DNA of 64,000 nucleotides, from NCBI GenBank assembly GCA_965237855.1, contig CBDEGK010000008.1:372001-436000 (forward strand), in the 5' to 3' direction. The position numbers and the translations under genes are program-made. Below the pieces are notes generated by a model that did no database searches, was not told the DNA's origin, and was given only the letters and a program-made list of their open reading frames with translations. The DNA comes from CBDEGK01 sp965237855 (GTDB taxonomy: Bacteria; Pseudomonadota; Gammaproteobacteria; Pseudomonadales; Halieaceae). This document shows, one piece after another, positions 15,433 through 24,308 of the stretch (position 1 is its first letter; the number at the start of each line of letters is the position of its first letter).

Positions 15433-16032
15433 TTGAGTGAAGCTGAAAATGACCAGCAACTGGTAAGAAAAGTCCAGGCTGGTGACAAGCGGGCGTTTGA
15501 CCTGCTGGTATTGAAGTATCAGCACAAGATCTTTGCTTTGATTGCACGCTATGTCAGTGATAGTCACGAGGTTCAGGACGTGGCCCAGGAGGCGTTTATC
15601 AAGGCCTACCGGGCGCTGCCCAATTTTCGTGGCGACAGCGCTTTTTATACCTGGCTGTACCGCATTGCCATCAATACCGCCAAAAATCACCTGGTATCGC
15701 GTGGACGCAGGCCGCCGGGCAGGGATGTGGAGGTGGAAGATGCAGAGTACTACGATGGCGGTGCGGCGCTGCGTGACCTCAACACGCCGGAAAACCAGTT
15801 GTTCAGTCGCGAGCTTGAAGCGGTTGTGAACAACGCCATTAAGAATTTGCCAGACGATTTGCGCAGTGCCGTAACTTTACGGGAGTTTGATGGTCTGAGT
15901 TACGAAGATATTGCGGAAATTATGGATTGCCCGGTCGGTACCGTGCGATCGCGAATATTTCGAGCCAGGGAGGCGATTGACAAGCAGGTACGTGCACAGT
16001 TGGAAGGGGAGGTCGCGCGTGATGCCGTCTAG
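15433..16032 (+). CDS. rpoE: RNA polymerase sigma factor RpoE (AlgU)
   Basis: 199 residues from the TTG at 15433, preceded by GGGGAGG at 15418-15424. An earlier in-frame GTG (15409) would fall upstream of the predicted transcript start. ECF sigma layout: region 2 (DLLVLKYQHKIFALIARYV, EVQDVAQEAFIKAYRALPNFRGDSAFYTWLYRIAINTAKN) and region 4 (LPDDLRSAVTLREFDGLSYEDIAEIMDCPVGTVRSRIFRAREAI). Directs the envelope-stress response; held by RseA/RseB encoded next. Confidence 0.96.
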   Translation: MSEAENDQQLVRKVQAGDKRAFDLLVLKYQHKIFALIARYVSDSHEVQDVAQEAFIKAYRALPNFRGDSAFYTWLYRIAINTAKNHLVSRGRRPPGRDVEVEDAEYYDGGAALRDLNTPENQLFSRELEAVVNNAIKNLPDDLRSAVTLREFDGLSYEDIAEIMDCPVGTVRSRIFRAREAIDKQVRAQLEGEVARDAV

Positions 16033-16079
16033 GAAATATGAGCAAGAGACATGAGCACCCCATATGAGGATCAGCAACA

Positions 16080-16703
16080 ATGAGTGAACAGATCAGAGGG
16101 TCGATCTCGGCCCTGATGGACAATGAGGCTAATGAGTTGGAGTTGGAGCGTCTACTCAACCAGTCTCAGCAAAGTGATGTGCGGGCGAGTTGGAACCGCT
16201 ATCAATTGGCTGGCCAGGCAATCAATGGCAGCCCATCAGTGCACAACCTGGACGTCTCCTTGTCAGTGATGGCAGCGATTGAAGCGGAGGACGCCGCTGG
16301 GGGTATTACGGCGGTGGCACGCAACCATCGCTTTAGCATTGGCGAACTATTGAAACCTGTAGCCAGTCTCGCGGTGGCGGCGTCAGTCTTTGCCTCGGTA
16401 CTGGTCGGCAGCCAACTCTACGGATTGATGGGCAACGATCTCAACGTCGATCCTGCGCAACAAGTTGCCAATCACGCATCACCGGTTGGCATGGTCAATA
16501 CCGTCGGCGGTGCTACGGTCAACGCGAACTACGGCGCCCCGGCTATGAAGTCAGGCCCCCGCAACCAGCGCGCTGAGTACAATCGGCTGGCTCGCAAACA
16601 ATTGCAACGCTATCTGTTACCTCATACGGATGAGGCTGCACTGAATACACCCCAGGGAATGATGCCCTACGCCCGACTCGCCACACTGCGAGTGGAAGAC
16701 TGA
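16080..16703 (+). CDS. rseA: anti-sigma-E factor RseA (MucA-like)
   Basis: 207 residues. The N-terminal cytoplasmic domain (ISALMDNEANELELERLL ... RASWNRYQLAGQAI) is the RseA_N pattern that binds sigma-E; one membrane helix follows around residues 96-118 (VASLAVAASVFASVLVGSQLYGL), then a periplasmic tail that would contact RseB. It sits between rpoE and rseB with short gaps. Confidence 0.9.
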   Translation: MSEQIRGSISALMDNEANELELERLLNQSQQSDVRASWNRYQLAGQAINGSPSVHNLDVSLSVMAAIEAEDAAGGITAVARNHRFSIGELLKPVASLAVAASVFASVLVGSQLYGLMGNDLNVDPAQQVANHASPVGMVNTVGGATVNANYGAPAMKSGPRNQRAEYNRLARKQLQRYLLPHTDEAALNTPQGMMPYARLATLRVED

Positions 16704-16707
16704 TTTG

Positions 16708-17673
16708 ATGCTGCGGCTGTATCGCAAATTGCTGTTGGCGTTCTTGACGACCGGGATGATGGCAGGGTCAATGCCGGCGTGGTCCGATTGCGAGGCCGAC
16801 CAGGAGGCGCTGGCGTGGCTGGAGCGCATGTCGAGAAGCCTGCGAGAAGTGTCTTACGAGGGTGTATTTACCTACCAGCACGGCAATTCCATGCAGGCCC
16901 TGCGAATCAGCCACTCGGTAAAAGAGGGCTGGGAAACGGAGCAGCTCACCAGCCTCAGTGGTCGCAATGGTAGTGTGATGCGAACCCAGCATCCCCTCGA
17001 TTGTATTCATCCGGGGAGCAAGCTGGTGCGTATCAGTTCGGGTTTTCACGCCGACAGTTGTGGCCTGGCAAAACATTACAAGCTGCAACTGGGAGACCAG
17101 GGCCGGGTAGCAGGTCGGCAGGCCCAGTTTCTGCGGGTTATGCCCCGAGACATGTATCGCTACGGTTACAAGATGGCACTGGATAGCGAAACTGGACTGT
17201 TGCTTCGCAGCCAGACACTGGCCCAGGATGGCAAAGTGCTGGAGCACTTCCAGTTTGCCGATCTGCATATTGGCGACGTCGCCACGGTGGGCACAGAAGT
17301 AGAAGTGCTGCACGAAGCGAGCCACCCCGGACCGGCGAGCGCCACAGCTGTGTCCTATACACTCGCCGGCGGTTCCTGGGAGGTTAGCTGGGTGCCGGAG
17401 GGGTTCATATTTACCCGTGCCGATACTCCGCGGCAGGCGGATAAAACGTTTACCGATGGACTTGCAGTTTTTAGTGTCTACCTGGAGCGGTTGGAACGCG
17501 ACATCGCACCGGGTGAGGGACGGGCTCGGCAGGGAGGAACGACTGCCTATACCCGCGGCATGCGCTTGGACGGACAGCAGGTGTTGGTTACCGTGGTGGG
17601 TGAAGTGCCCATCAGCACCGCCCGCATGGTGGCAGATTCCGTCAACTGGATGGTGGCCGCCGATGCTCAGTGA
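16708..17673 (+). CDS. rseB: sigma-E regulatory protein RseB (MucB-like)
   Basis: 321 residues from the ATG at 16708 (a TTG just upstream is in frame but less likely). A signal peptide (LLLAFLTTGMMAGSMPAWS) directs it to the periplasm. MucB/RseB features: ALAWLERMSRSLREVSYEGVFTYQHG, CIHPG with paired cysteines, RLAG-like MPRDMYRYGYKMALDSETGLLLRSQTL, and the C-terminal domain with WLPEGF-like SWVPEGFIF. It protects RseA from cleavage and senses lipoprotein or lipid signals. It overlaps rseC by 11 bp. Confidence 0.94.
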   Translation: MLRLYRKLLLAFLTTGMMAGSMPAWSDCEADQEALAWLERMSRSLREVSYEGVFTYQHGNSMQALRISHSVKEGWETEQLTSLSGRNGSVMRTQHPLDCIHPGSKLVRISSGFHADSCGLAKHYKLQLGDQGRVAGRQAQFLRVMPRDMYRYGYKMALDSETGLLLRSQTLAQDGKVLEHFQFADLHIGDVATVGTEVEVLHEASHPGPASATAVSYTLAGGSWEVSWVPEGFIFTRADTPRQADKTFTDGLAVFSVYLERLERDIAPGEGRARQGGTTAYTRGMRLDGQQVLVTVVGEVPISTARMVADSVNWMVAADAQ

Positions 17674-18142
17674 AACCGGTAGAGTGGTAGCGGTCGAGGC
17701 AGAGAGCCTGTGGGTGGAAACAATTCGCCAGAGTACCTGTGGCACTTGCAGCGTACAGAAGGGTTGCGGTCACGGCCTGCTGAACCAGATGGGCGACGGC
17801 CGCAGCAATTATCTGCGAGTATTGTTAGGCGCGAAACACAACCATGTCTACAAAATTGATGATGAAGTTCGGATTGCTATTCCCGAGCATGTGATAGTGC
17901 AGGGATCATTCGTGGTATACATTATGCCCTTGGTGATGACTCTGGCAGGTGCCGGGCTGGGGCAGTTAGCGTGGCCCGGACTGGATGTCGGTAGTATTAG
18001 CGGCGCCATTGCGGGATTTTTGTCGGGCATCGGCCTGGTCCGCTGGCACGCCTGGTGGCACCGCGATAATCTGGACTTGCAGCCTCGCTTATTGGGGCCT
18101 GTGATGGCCGCGGGCTTGACCGAAGTGTCCGGCCCGGTCTGA
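17663..18142 (+). CDS. rseC: SoxR-reducing/sigma-E accessory protein RseC (MucC-like)
   Basis: 159 residues starting inside the end of rseB (ATG 17663). The N-terminal cysteine cluster CGTCSVQKGCGHGLL and two membrane helices (VVYIMPLVMTLAGAGLGQLAW and ISGAIAGFLSGIGLVRW) are the RseC/MucC pattern. Membrane protein with a role in sigma-E modulation and, in E. coli, SoxR reduction with the Rnf-like Rsx complex. Confidence 0.92.
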   Translation: MLSETGRVVAVEAESLWVETIRQSTCGTCSVQKGCGHGLLNQMGDGRSNYLRVLLGAKHNHVYKIDDEVRIAIPEHVIVQGSFVVYIMPLVMTLAGAGLGQLAWPGLDVGSISGAIAGFLSGIGLVRWHAWWHRDNLDLQPRLLGPVMAAGLTEVSGPV

Positions 18143-18169
18143 GTTTTCTTGTTGTTGAGAGGTATGGTA

Positions 18170-19561
18170 ATGCGTAGATCTGCAGTTGCATGGATGTCGG
18201 CGTTTTTGTGGTTGGCCGTCCCGTTGCTTGGCCACACCGCCAACCTGCCTGATTTCAAGCCTATCGTAGAGCAGAATACGCCGGCGGTAGTGAAGATCAT
18301 GGTGGAATACAAAGCCGCGCCAACACAACATGGCAATCCGCAGCAGAATCAGCAGATTCCAGAGTACCTGCGCCGCTTTTTCGAGTTTCGGGGCCCGCCC
18401 CAACAGCAGCGTCAATCCATGGGCTCTGGCTTTATCATCTCCGCAGACGGCTATATCGTCACCAATAACCACGTGGTGGATAACGCTGAGACTATTATGG
18501 TGCGGTTGCTTGATCGACGTGAATTTGAAGCGGAAGTGATTGGATTGGATCCCCGCTCCGATTTGGCCTTGTTGCGTATCGATGCCGAGGGCTTGCCGGT
18601 ACTTAAACTGGGTATGCCCGGAGAATTGGAAGTGGGTGAGTGGGTGCTGGCGATCGGTTCACCCTTTGGTCTCGATTACTCAGTCACAGCCGGCATTGTC
18701 AGTGCCAAGGGACGCAGCCTGAATAATGGCAGCAATGACAATTATGTACCTTTCATTCAAACCGACGTAGCGATTAATCCCGGTAATTCGGGGGGGCCGT
18801 TATTCAATCTCGAGGGCGAGGTTGTCGGTGTGAATTCGCAGATATATACCCGCAGTGGTGGATCTATTGGTCTGTCCTTCGCGATTCCGGTCAGCCTGGT
18901 GGTCAACGTGGTGGACCAGCTGAAAGAGTCAGGTCATGTGACCCGCGGCTGGCTGGGAGTCACTATTCAGGACGTGAACAAAAACCTGGCCGAGTCCTTT
19001 GGGCTGGATAAACCCAAGGGTGCATTGATATCCCAGTTGCAGCCCGGCGGCCCGGCGGCAAACAGTGGTCTGCGATCCGGCGACATCATTGTCGAATTTG
19101 ATGGCCAGCTGATTTTGCGTTCCTCGGACTTACCCCATGTGGTGGGCCTGGTGCGACCCGGTACAGAAGTCGAATTGGAGATTGTGCGCAACAAGAGGCG
19201 CAAGACACTCGATGTTACCGTTGGGGGATTGGACTCGGATGAACAGCCCACCGTGGTGGCGGAAGTAGAAGCAGAAGTCTCTGGCGGTAGCCTGGGCCTG
19301 GTGGTGGCCGAGGTCGATGAGCAATTGCAGAACCGCTGGGGAATTTCCGGCGGTGTGGTGGTAGCCCAGGTGCTGCCCGGTGAGCCAGCGGAGGAGGGCG
19401 GTGTTATGCGCGCGGACATTATCACCCTGGTGGACTCAGCCCCCATCAATTCCGTTGAGGCCTACGAGCGCGCGGTTTCCCGGCTGGAACCCGGTCAATC
19501 GGTACCACTGCGGGTCATTCGCCGTGGCTCGCCGCTATTTATCGGACTTAAACTCAATTAG
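18170..19561 (+). CDS. mucD: periplasmic serine protease MucD (DegP/DegQ family)
   Basis: 463 residues. Start at ATG 18170, 7 bases after GAGAGG; ATG 18164 is in frame but too close to it. Signal peptide at residues 1-24; trypsin-like triad His101 (NNHVVD), Asp131 (RSDLALLRID) and Ser207 (NPGNSGGP); two PDZ domains (from GWLGVTIQDV and from GGVVVAQVLPGEPAEEGG). Degrades misfolded envelope proteins; fifth gene of the sigma-E operon, as mucD is in Pseudomonas. Confidence 0.95.
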   Translation: MRRSAVAWMSAFLWLAVPLLGHTANLPDFKPIVEQNTPAVVKIMVEYKAAPTQHGNPQQNQQIPEYLRRFFEFRGPPQQQRQSMGSGFIISADGYIVTNNHVVDNAETIMVRLLDRREFEAEVIGLDPRSDLALLRIDAEGLPVLKLGMPGELEVGEWVLAIGSPFGLDYSVTAGIVSAKGRSLNNGSNDNYVPFIQTDVAINPGNSGGPLFNLEGEVVGVNSQIYTRSGGSIGLSFAIPVSLVVNVVDQLKESGHVTRGWLGVTIQDVNKNLAESFGLDKPKGALISQLQPGGPAANSGLRSGDIIVEFDGQLILRSSDLPHVVGLVRPGTEVELEIVRNKRRKTLDVTVGGLDSDEQPTVVAEVEAEVSGGSLGLVVAEVDEQLQNRWGISGGVVVAQVLPGEPAEEGGVMRADIITLVDSAPINSVEAYERAVSRLEPGQSVPLRVIRRGSPLFIGLKLN

Positions 19562-19577
19562 TTGTCCCCAAAACCCC

Positions 19578-19594
19578 GGAGTCCTTTGGACTCC
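19578..19594. other. perfect hairpin between mucD and lepA
   Basis: GGAGTCC-TTT-GGACTCC, a perfect 7-bp stem 16 bp after the mucD stop. No T-tract follows, so it may be a 3' stabilising stem or a weak terminator rather than a classical one. A second GC-rich symmetry (GGCGCC-GAG-GGCGCC) follows directly. Confidence 0.6.
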
Positions 19595-19621
19595 TGCATG
19601 GCGCCGAGGGCGCCTTGCGGG

Positions 19622-19627
19622 TATAAT
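19622..19627 (+). promoter_or_regulatory. candidate -10 box upstream of lepA
   Basis: A perfect TATAAT about 35 bp before the lepA start codon. The -35 position has no clear match to TTGACA, so support is partial. Confidence 0.4.
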
Positions 19628-19662
19628 CGCGCGCTTTCCCAAGCAGTGATATTTCCCAGCCA

Positions 19663-21459
19663 GTGAGTAACCTGGACTTAATCCGTAATTTTTCAATTAT
19701 CGCCCATATAGACCACGGAAAATCGACCCTAGCGGATCGATTTATCCAGGTGTGTGGGGGCCTGAGTGAGCGCGAAATGGCCGAGCAGGTGCTCGATTCC
19801 ATGGATATCGAACGCGAGCGTGGAATTACCATCAAGGCCCAGAGCGTCACCCTCGATTACACCGCCCAGGATGGCAACACCTATCAGTTGAATTTCATTG
19901 ATACACCCGGCCACGTGGATTTTTCCTACGAAGTTTCGCGGTCACTGGCGGCCTGCGAGGGCGCCCTGCTGGTAGTTGATGCCGGTCAGGGTGTGGAAGC
20001 CCAGTCCGTGGCCAATTGTTACACCGCCATTGAGCAGGGATTGGAAGTGTTGCCCATTCTCAATAAAATGGACTTACCCCAGGCCGAGCCGGAACGGGTT
20101 AAGCAGGAAATTGAGGAGATTATCGGTATCGATGCCAGCCATGCCTGCGCCGTCAGCGCCAAGTCAGGCATGGGGGTGGAGGATGTACTGGAACACCTGG
20201 TCGCCCACATTCCGCCGCCCGAGGGCGATATCGATGCGCCGTTGCAGGCGCTGATCATCGACAGCTGGTTCGATAATTACCTGGGTGTGGTCTCCCTGGT
20301 GCGCGTCAAGCACGGGGTCTTGCGCAAGGGTGAGAAGATCATGGCCAAGAGTGTGGGCCGGGCCCACGGTGCGGACGGTATCGGTATCTTTACCCCTAAG
20401 CGTGTGGAAACCGGGGTGTTGAAGGCGGGTGAAGTAGGTTTTGTGGTGGCCGGCATCAAGGATATTCACGGTGCGCCAGTAGGCGACACCCTGGTGCATG
20501 CAGGTCATACCGAGGTGGAGTCTCTGCCGGGCTTTCAGCTGATCAAGCCCCTGGTTTACGCGGGCATCTTCACCATCTCCACTGATGATTACGAAGATTT
20601 CCGCGAGGCACTGGCCAAGCTCACGCTGAACGACGCCTCACTGTTCTATGAGCCGGAGACCTCCGACGCCTTGGGCTTTGGTTTTCGTTGCGGTTTCCTG
20701 GGCATGTTGCATATGGAGATTATCCAGGAGCGGCTGGAGCGTGAGTATAACCTCGACCTGATTTCCACGGCGCCCACCGTCATGTACGAGGTGTTGCGTA
20801 ACAGTGGTGAGGTGGTGCTGGTTGACAACCCTTCAGCGCTGCCGGATCCCGGAGATGTTGATGAAATGCGCGAGCCCATCGTTCAGGCCAATATCCTGGT
20901 ACCGCAGGAGTACCTGGGCAATGTGCTGACCCTCTGTGTCGACAAGCGCGGCGTGCAGAAGGATATGCAGTTCCTGGGGCAGCAAGTATCAGTTACGTAT
21001 GAACTGCCGATGGCGGAAGTGGTAATGGACTTCTTCGACCGACTCAAGTCCGTCAGCCGCGGCTATGCCTCCCTCGATTACAGTTTCATACGTTTCCAGA
21101 GAGCGGATCTGGTCAAGCTGGATGTATTGATTAATGCCGAACGAGTTGATGCTCTCGCCATCATCGTGCACCGCGATCAGGTACAATCCCGCGGCAGGGT
21201 GCTGACGGGAAAAATGAAAGAACTCATCCCCCGACAGATGTTTGATGTGGCCATACAGGCTGCCGTCGGTGGAAAAATAGTCGCGCGACAGACGGTGAAA
21301 GCCCTGCGCAAAAACGTGACTGCCAAGTGTTATGGCGGTGATATTTCCCGTAAGAAAAAGCTACTGGAAAAGCAGAAGGCGGGCAAAAAACGCATGAAGC
21401 AGGTAGGCAACGTGGAGATTCCCCAGTCGGCCTTTCTCGCAGTGCTGAAGACGGACTAG
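19663..21459 (+). CDS. lepA: elongation factor 4 (LepA)
   Basis: 598 residues from a GTG start. GTPase motifs: AHIDHGKSTLADR (P-loop), DTPGHVDFSYEVSRSLAACEG (G3), NKMDLP (G4); the LepA-specific C-terminal domain (SYDLPMAEVVMDFFDRLKS-like, DALAIIVHRD, RGRVLTGKMKELIPRQMFDVAIQAAVG, KNVTAKCYGGDISRKKKLLEKQKAGKKRM) is complete. Ribosomal back-translocase/assembly GTPase. Followed by lepB, the usual operon. Confidence 0.98.
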   Translation: MSNLDLIRNFSIIAHIDHGKSTLADRFIQVCGGLSEREMAEQVLDSMDIERERGITIKAQSVTLDYTAQDGNTYQLNFIDTPGHVDFSYEVSRSLAACEGALLVVDAGQGVEAQSVANCYTAIEQGLEVLPILNKMDLPQAEPERVKQEIEEIIGIDASHACAVSAKSGMGVEDVLEHLVAHIPPPEGDIDAPLQALIIDSWFDNYLGVVSLVRVKHGVLRKGEKIMAKSVGRAHGADGIGIFTPKRVETGVLKAGEVGFVVAGIKDIHGAPVGDTLVHAGHTEVESLPGFQLIKPLVYAGIFTISTDDYEDFREALAKLTLNDASLFYEPETSDALGFGFRCGFLGMLHMEIIQERLEREYNLDLISTAPTVMYEVLRNSGEVVLVDNPSALPDPGDVDEMREPIVQANILVPQEYLGNVLTLCVDKRGVQKDMQFLGQQVSVTYELPMAEVVMDFFDRLKSVSRGYASLDYSFIRFQRADLVKLDVLINAERVDALAIIVHRDQVQSRGRVLTGKMKELIPRQMFDVAIQAAVGGKIVARQTVKALRKNVTAKCYGGDISRKKKLLEKQKAGKKRMKQVGNVEIPQSAFLAVLKTD

Positions 21460-21478
21460 CAGGAGCAGATCAAAGAAT

Positions 21479-22318
21479 ATGGATATCGATTTTCCCCTCA
21501 TTTTAGTCGTACTGGTGTTCGGCAGCGGTCTTATATGGTTGGCGGATTACCTGCTGCTGGCGCCGGGACGGTTGCGCAAAGTGCATCAATTGCAAGTGGA
21601 TTACCCGCGGTGGGAGCAGGACAACACCGCTCACCAGCTCGAATACGCCAAACGTGAGAAAGTGGTCTCGGCTGAGCCGGTTGTTGTTGAGTATGCCAAA
21701 TCTTTTTTCCCGGTGTTGCTGGTGGTTTTCGTTTTGCGTTCCTTCCTGGTGGAGCCCTTCCAGATACCCTCGTCTTCGATGGTGCCAACCCTGGCCGTGG
21801 GTGATTACATCCTGGTCAACAAGTACACCTATGGCATTCGCCTGCCAGTGATACGCAACAAGGTAGCTGATCTCAATGACCCCCAGCGGGGCGATGTGAT
21901 GGTGTTTTTTCCGCCACACTTGAACGACACTTACTTCATCAAGCGTGTTGTCGGTTTGCCCGGTGATACAGTGCGTTACGCCAACAAAAAGTTATATGTG
22001 AATGGTGAGGCATACCCGCAGACGCTGCTGGCTCAGTTGCCCCCGGCACGGCCTCGTTATCGCCTCAACCAGGAGACCCTGGATGGGGTTGAGCACCAGA
22101 TGCAAACTGACAACCTGCGTCGCAACGACAATTTCATGGTCACGGTGAAGCCCGGGCATTACTTCATGATGGGAGATAATCGCGACAATAGTAGTGACAG
22201 CAGGGTTTGGGGTCAGGTGCCGGAAAGGGATATAGTAGGCAAAGCGTTCGCGATCTGGATGCATTGGGAGTCTTTTTTGTCTCTGCCCAGCTTTCAGCGC
22301 GTGGGTTCCATACAATAA
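21479..22318 (+). CDS. lepB: signal peptidase I
   Basis: 279 residues. Two N-terminal membrane helices (residues 6-27 and 76-91) then catalytic Ser100 (IPSSSMVPTL) and Lys155 (YFIKRVVGLPGD), and the GDNRDNSSDSR box. Cleaves signal peptides of exported proteins. Confidence 0.97.
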   Translation: MDIDFPLILVVLVFGSGLIWLADYLLLAPGRLRKVHQLQVDYPRWEQDNTAHQLEYAKREKVVSAEPVVVEYAKSFFPVLLVVFVLRSFLVEPFQIPSSSMVPTLAVGDYILVNKYTYGIRLPVIRNKVADLNDPQRGDVMVFFPPHLNDTYFIKRVVGLPGDTVRYANKKLYVNGEAYPQTLLAQLPPARPRYRLNQETLDGVEHQMQTDNLRRNDNFMVTVKPGHYFMMGDNRDNSSDSRVWGQVPERDIVGKAFAIWMHWESFLSLPSFQRVGSIQ

Positions 22319-22341
22319 TGAAGCTAGCTAAGGGGGAAGGT

Positions 22342-22712
22342 ATGAATCGAACGAGAAATCGGCAGAACGGGGTTTCCATTATTGGTATACTGGTCATCGT
22401 GGCGCTTTTTCATTCTTTCTGACGGTCGTTATGCGCCTGTTACCATCCTTCATGGATAGTCGCGAGGTAAAAACGGCCCTGGAATCTGTTGTGGCATCGA
22501 GCAACGCTGCCATGCCCCTCATAGAGGTAAAGAGAAAAGTTGCCACCAATTTCCTGACCAATCGCATAGAGGTCATAAAGGCGAAAGAGGTGAAGGTCTA
22601 TCGCGACAAGGGAAAAATAGTTGTCGATGCCAACTATGAAACTCGTACTACCTTGTTCGAAGGGGTTGACGCAGTGCTGATGTTTAACGATTTCACATAC
22701 ACGATCAAGTAG
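22342..22712 (+). pseudogene. DUF4845 membrane protein, frameshifted
   Basis: The ATG at 22342 follows GGGGGAAGG and starts the expected N-terminus NRQNGVSIIGILVIVALF, but the frame ends at a TGA at 22420-22422. The frame one base back continues without a break as FFLTVVMRLLPSFMDSREVKTALESV to 22712, exactly what a DUF4845 protein should have. Adding one T to the T5 run at about 22409-22413 would restore a ~124-residue protein. Either a true one-base deletion or a homopolymer sequencing error. It sits between lepB and rnc, the normal place for this family. Confidence 0.85.
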
Positions 22713-22724
22713 CAGGCTCCGACG

Positions 22725-23405
22725 TTGTCGAGTGGCTCGGCGCAATTACAGAGGAAGCTGGATTATCAGTTTAACGACCTCGAACTTCTGGACCTGGCAC
22801 TAACGCACCGGAGCCGCGGTGCTCACAATAATGAGCGCCTTGAATTTCTTGGCGATTCAATTCTCAACCACGTTGTGGCAGAGGCCCTGTACCACAAATT
22901 TCCCAAGGCCCGCGAAGGTGATATGAGCCGCATGCGTGCCTCTTTGGTGAAAGGGGAGACCCTGGCAGAAGTGGGGCGAGAGCTGGCGCTGGGAGACATC
23001 CTCAAGTTGGGGCCAGGAGAAATGAAGAGCGGCGGCCACCGTCGTGGATCGATACTGGCTGACACGGTCGAGGCCATTGTCGGGGCGATATTGTTGGACA
23101 GTGGTGTGGAACAATGTCGAAGGGTAGTTCTCGCCTTGATGTGCTCGCGCCTTGAGGCGCTAGCCGAGAATAGCATCGCCAAAGACAGCAAAACCCGCCT
23201 GCAGGAGTTTCTACAGAGTCGCGGTAAAACACTACCCGACTACCAACTGGAGCGAGTCGAGGGAGAGGATCACAGCCAGGAATTTTTTGTGCGCTGCGAG
23301 TTGCCGGATTTCAGCTTGAGCCTGGCCGGCCACGGCAGCAGTCGCCGCAAAGCCGAGCAAGAGGCCGCACAACGCGCGCTGGAGGAGTTACAGGCCAATG
23401 AGTGA
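22725..23405 (+). CDS. rnc: ribonuclease III
   Basis: 226 residues; the start is a TTG at 22725 with a weak ribosome-binding site, chosen because no better codon lies before LQRKLDYQF. Catalytic domain motif NERLEFLGDSIL and the metal-binding DTVEAIVGAILLDSG, then a double-stranded-RNA-binding domain (DSKTRLQEFLQSRGKTLPDYQL ... SRRKAEQEAAQRAL). Processes rRNA and other double-stranded RNA. Overlaps era by 8 bp. Confidence 0.96.
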   Translation: MSSGSAQLQRKLDYQFNDLELLDLALTHRSRGAHNNERLEFLGDSILNHVVAEALYHKFPKAREGDMSRMRASLVKGETLAEVGRELALGDILKLGPGEMKSGGHRRGSILADTVEAIVGAILLDSGVEQCRRVVLALMCSRLEALAENSIAKDSKTRLQEFLQSRGKTLPDYQLERVEGEDHSQEFFVRCELPDFSLSLAGHGSSRRKAEQEAAQRALEELQANE

Positions 23406-24291
23406 ACAGCAAAAAACAGGCTATGTGGCTATCGTGGGGCGTCCCAATGTAGGCAAATCGACCTTGCTGAATCACATGCTGGGCCAGAAAATCAGTATCA
23501 CTTCGCGCAAGCCTCAAACCACGCGTCACCAGGTGTTGGGTATCAAGACCGATGAACACGCGCAGATTATTTTTGTCGATACGCCGGGCCTGCACAAAGC
23601 CGAGACCAAGGCCATAAATCGCTATATGAATCGGGCTGCCAGCAGCGCCATACGTGATGTCGACGTGGTGATAATGGTGGTGGATCGCACCAGCTGGACC
23701 GATGAAGACGAGATGGTGCTGGAGCAGGTAAAGGCGGCACGTGCGCCAGTCATCCTGGCGATTAACAAGGTCGATCTGCTGCAGGATAAAGAAAAGCTGC
23801 TGCCCTACCTGCAGTCCCTGGCTGAACGCCATGAGTTCAAGGCTATTTTGCCGGTCTCAGCACTCAATAAGCACAATGTGGATGCTCTTGAAGAGGAAGT
23901 TCTGTCAGAGCTGCCCTGGGGTCGTCATTTTTTTCCAGAAGACCAGATCACAGACCGCAGTCAACGTTTCCTGGCCGCCGAGATCGTACGAGAAAAAATA
24001 ATGCGCCAACTGGGCGATGAATTGCCCTACGCGGTGGCGGTGGAAATTGAGGATTTCAAACTGCAGGGAAAAGTGCTGCATATCTCGGCGTTGATTCTTG
24101 TTGAGCGCAAGGGGCAGAAACAGATACTGATCGGCGAAAAAGGTTCCCGGCTGCGATCGATTGGTTCCGATGCGCGTAGAGACATGGAGCCCCTGTTTGA
24201 CTCGCAAGTGATGTTGCGGCTTTGGGTGAAAGTCAAAAGTGGTTGGTCAGACGATGAGCGGGCCCTGCGCAGTCTCGGTTACCAGGAGTAG
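23398..24291 (+). CDS. era: GTPase Era
   Basis: 297 residues. GTPase motifs GRPNVGKSTLLN, DTPGLHK and NKVDLL; C-terminal KH domain with ILVERKGQKQILIGEKGSRLRSIGSDARRDME. Binds the 3' end of 16S rRNA during 30S assembly. Translationally coupled to rnc. Confidence 0.98.
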   Translation: MSEQQKTGYVAIVGRPNVGKSTLLNHMLGQKISITSRKPQTTRHQVLGIKTDEHAQIIFVDTPGLHKAETKAINRYMNRAASSAIRDVDVVIMVVDRTSWTDEDEMVLEQVKAARAPVILAINKVDLLQDKEKLLPYLQSLAERHEFKAILPVSALNKHNVDALEEEVLSELPWGRHFFPEDQITDRSQRFLAAEIVREKIMRQLGDELPYAVAVEIEDFKLQGKVLHISALILVERKGQKQILIGEKGSRLRSIGSDARRDMEPLFDSQVMLRLWVKVKSGWSDDERALRSLGYQE

Positions 24292-24308
24292 CCGGGGTCA
24301 TTCTGCCG

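Noticed and set aside
22400..22425. Programmed -1 frameshift in the DUF4845 gene
   Set aside because: The zero-frame codons around CTT TTT do not form a canonical slippery heptamer and no stimulatory stem was evident; a homopolymer indel is simpler.
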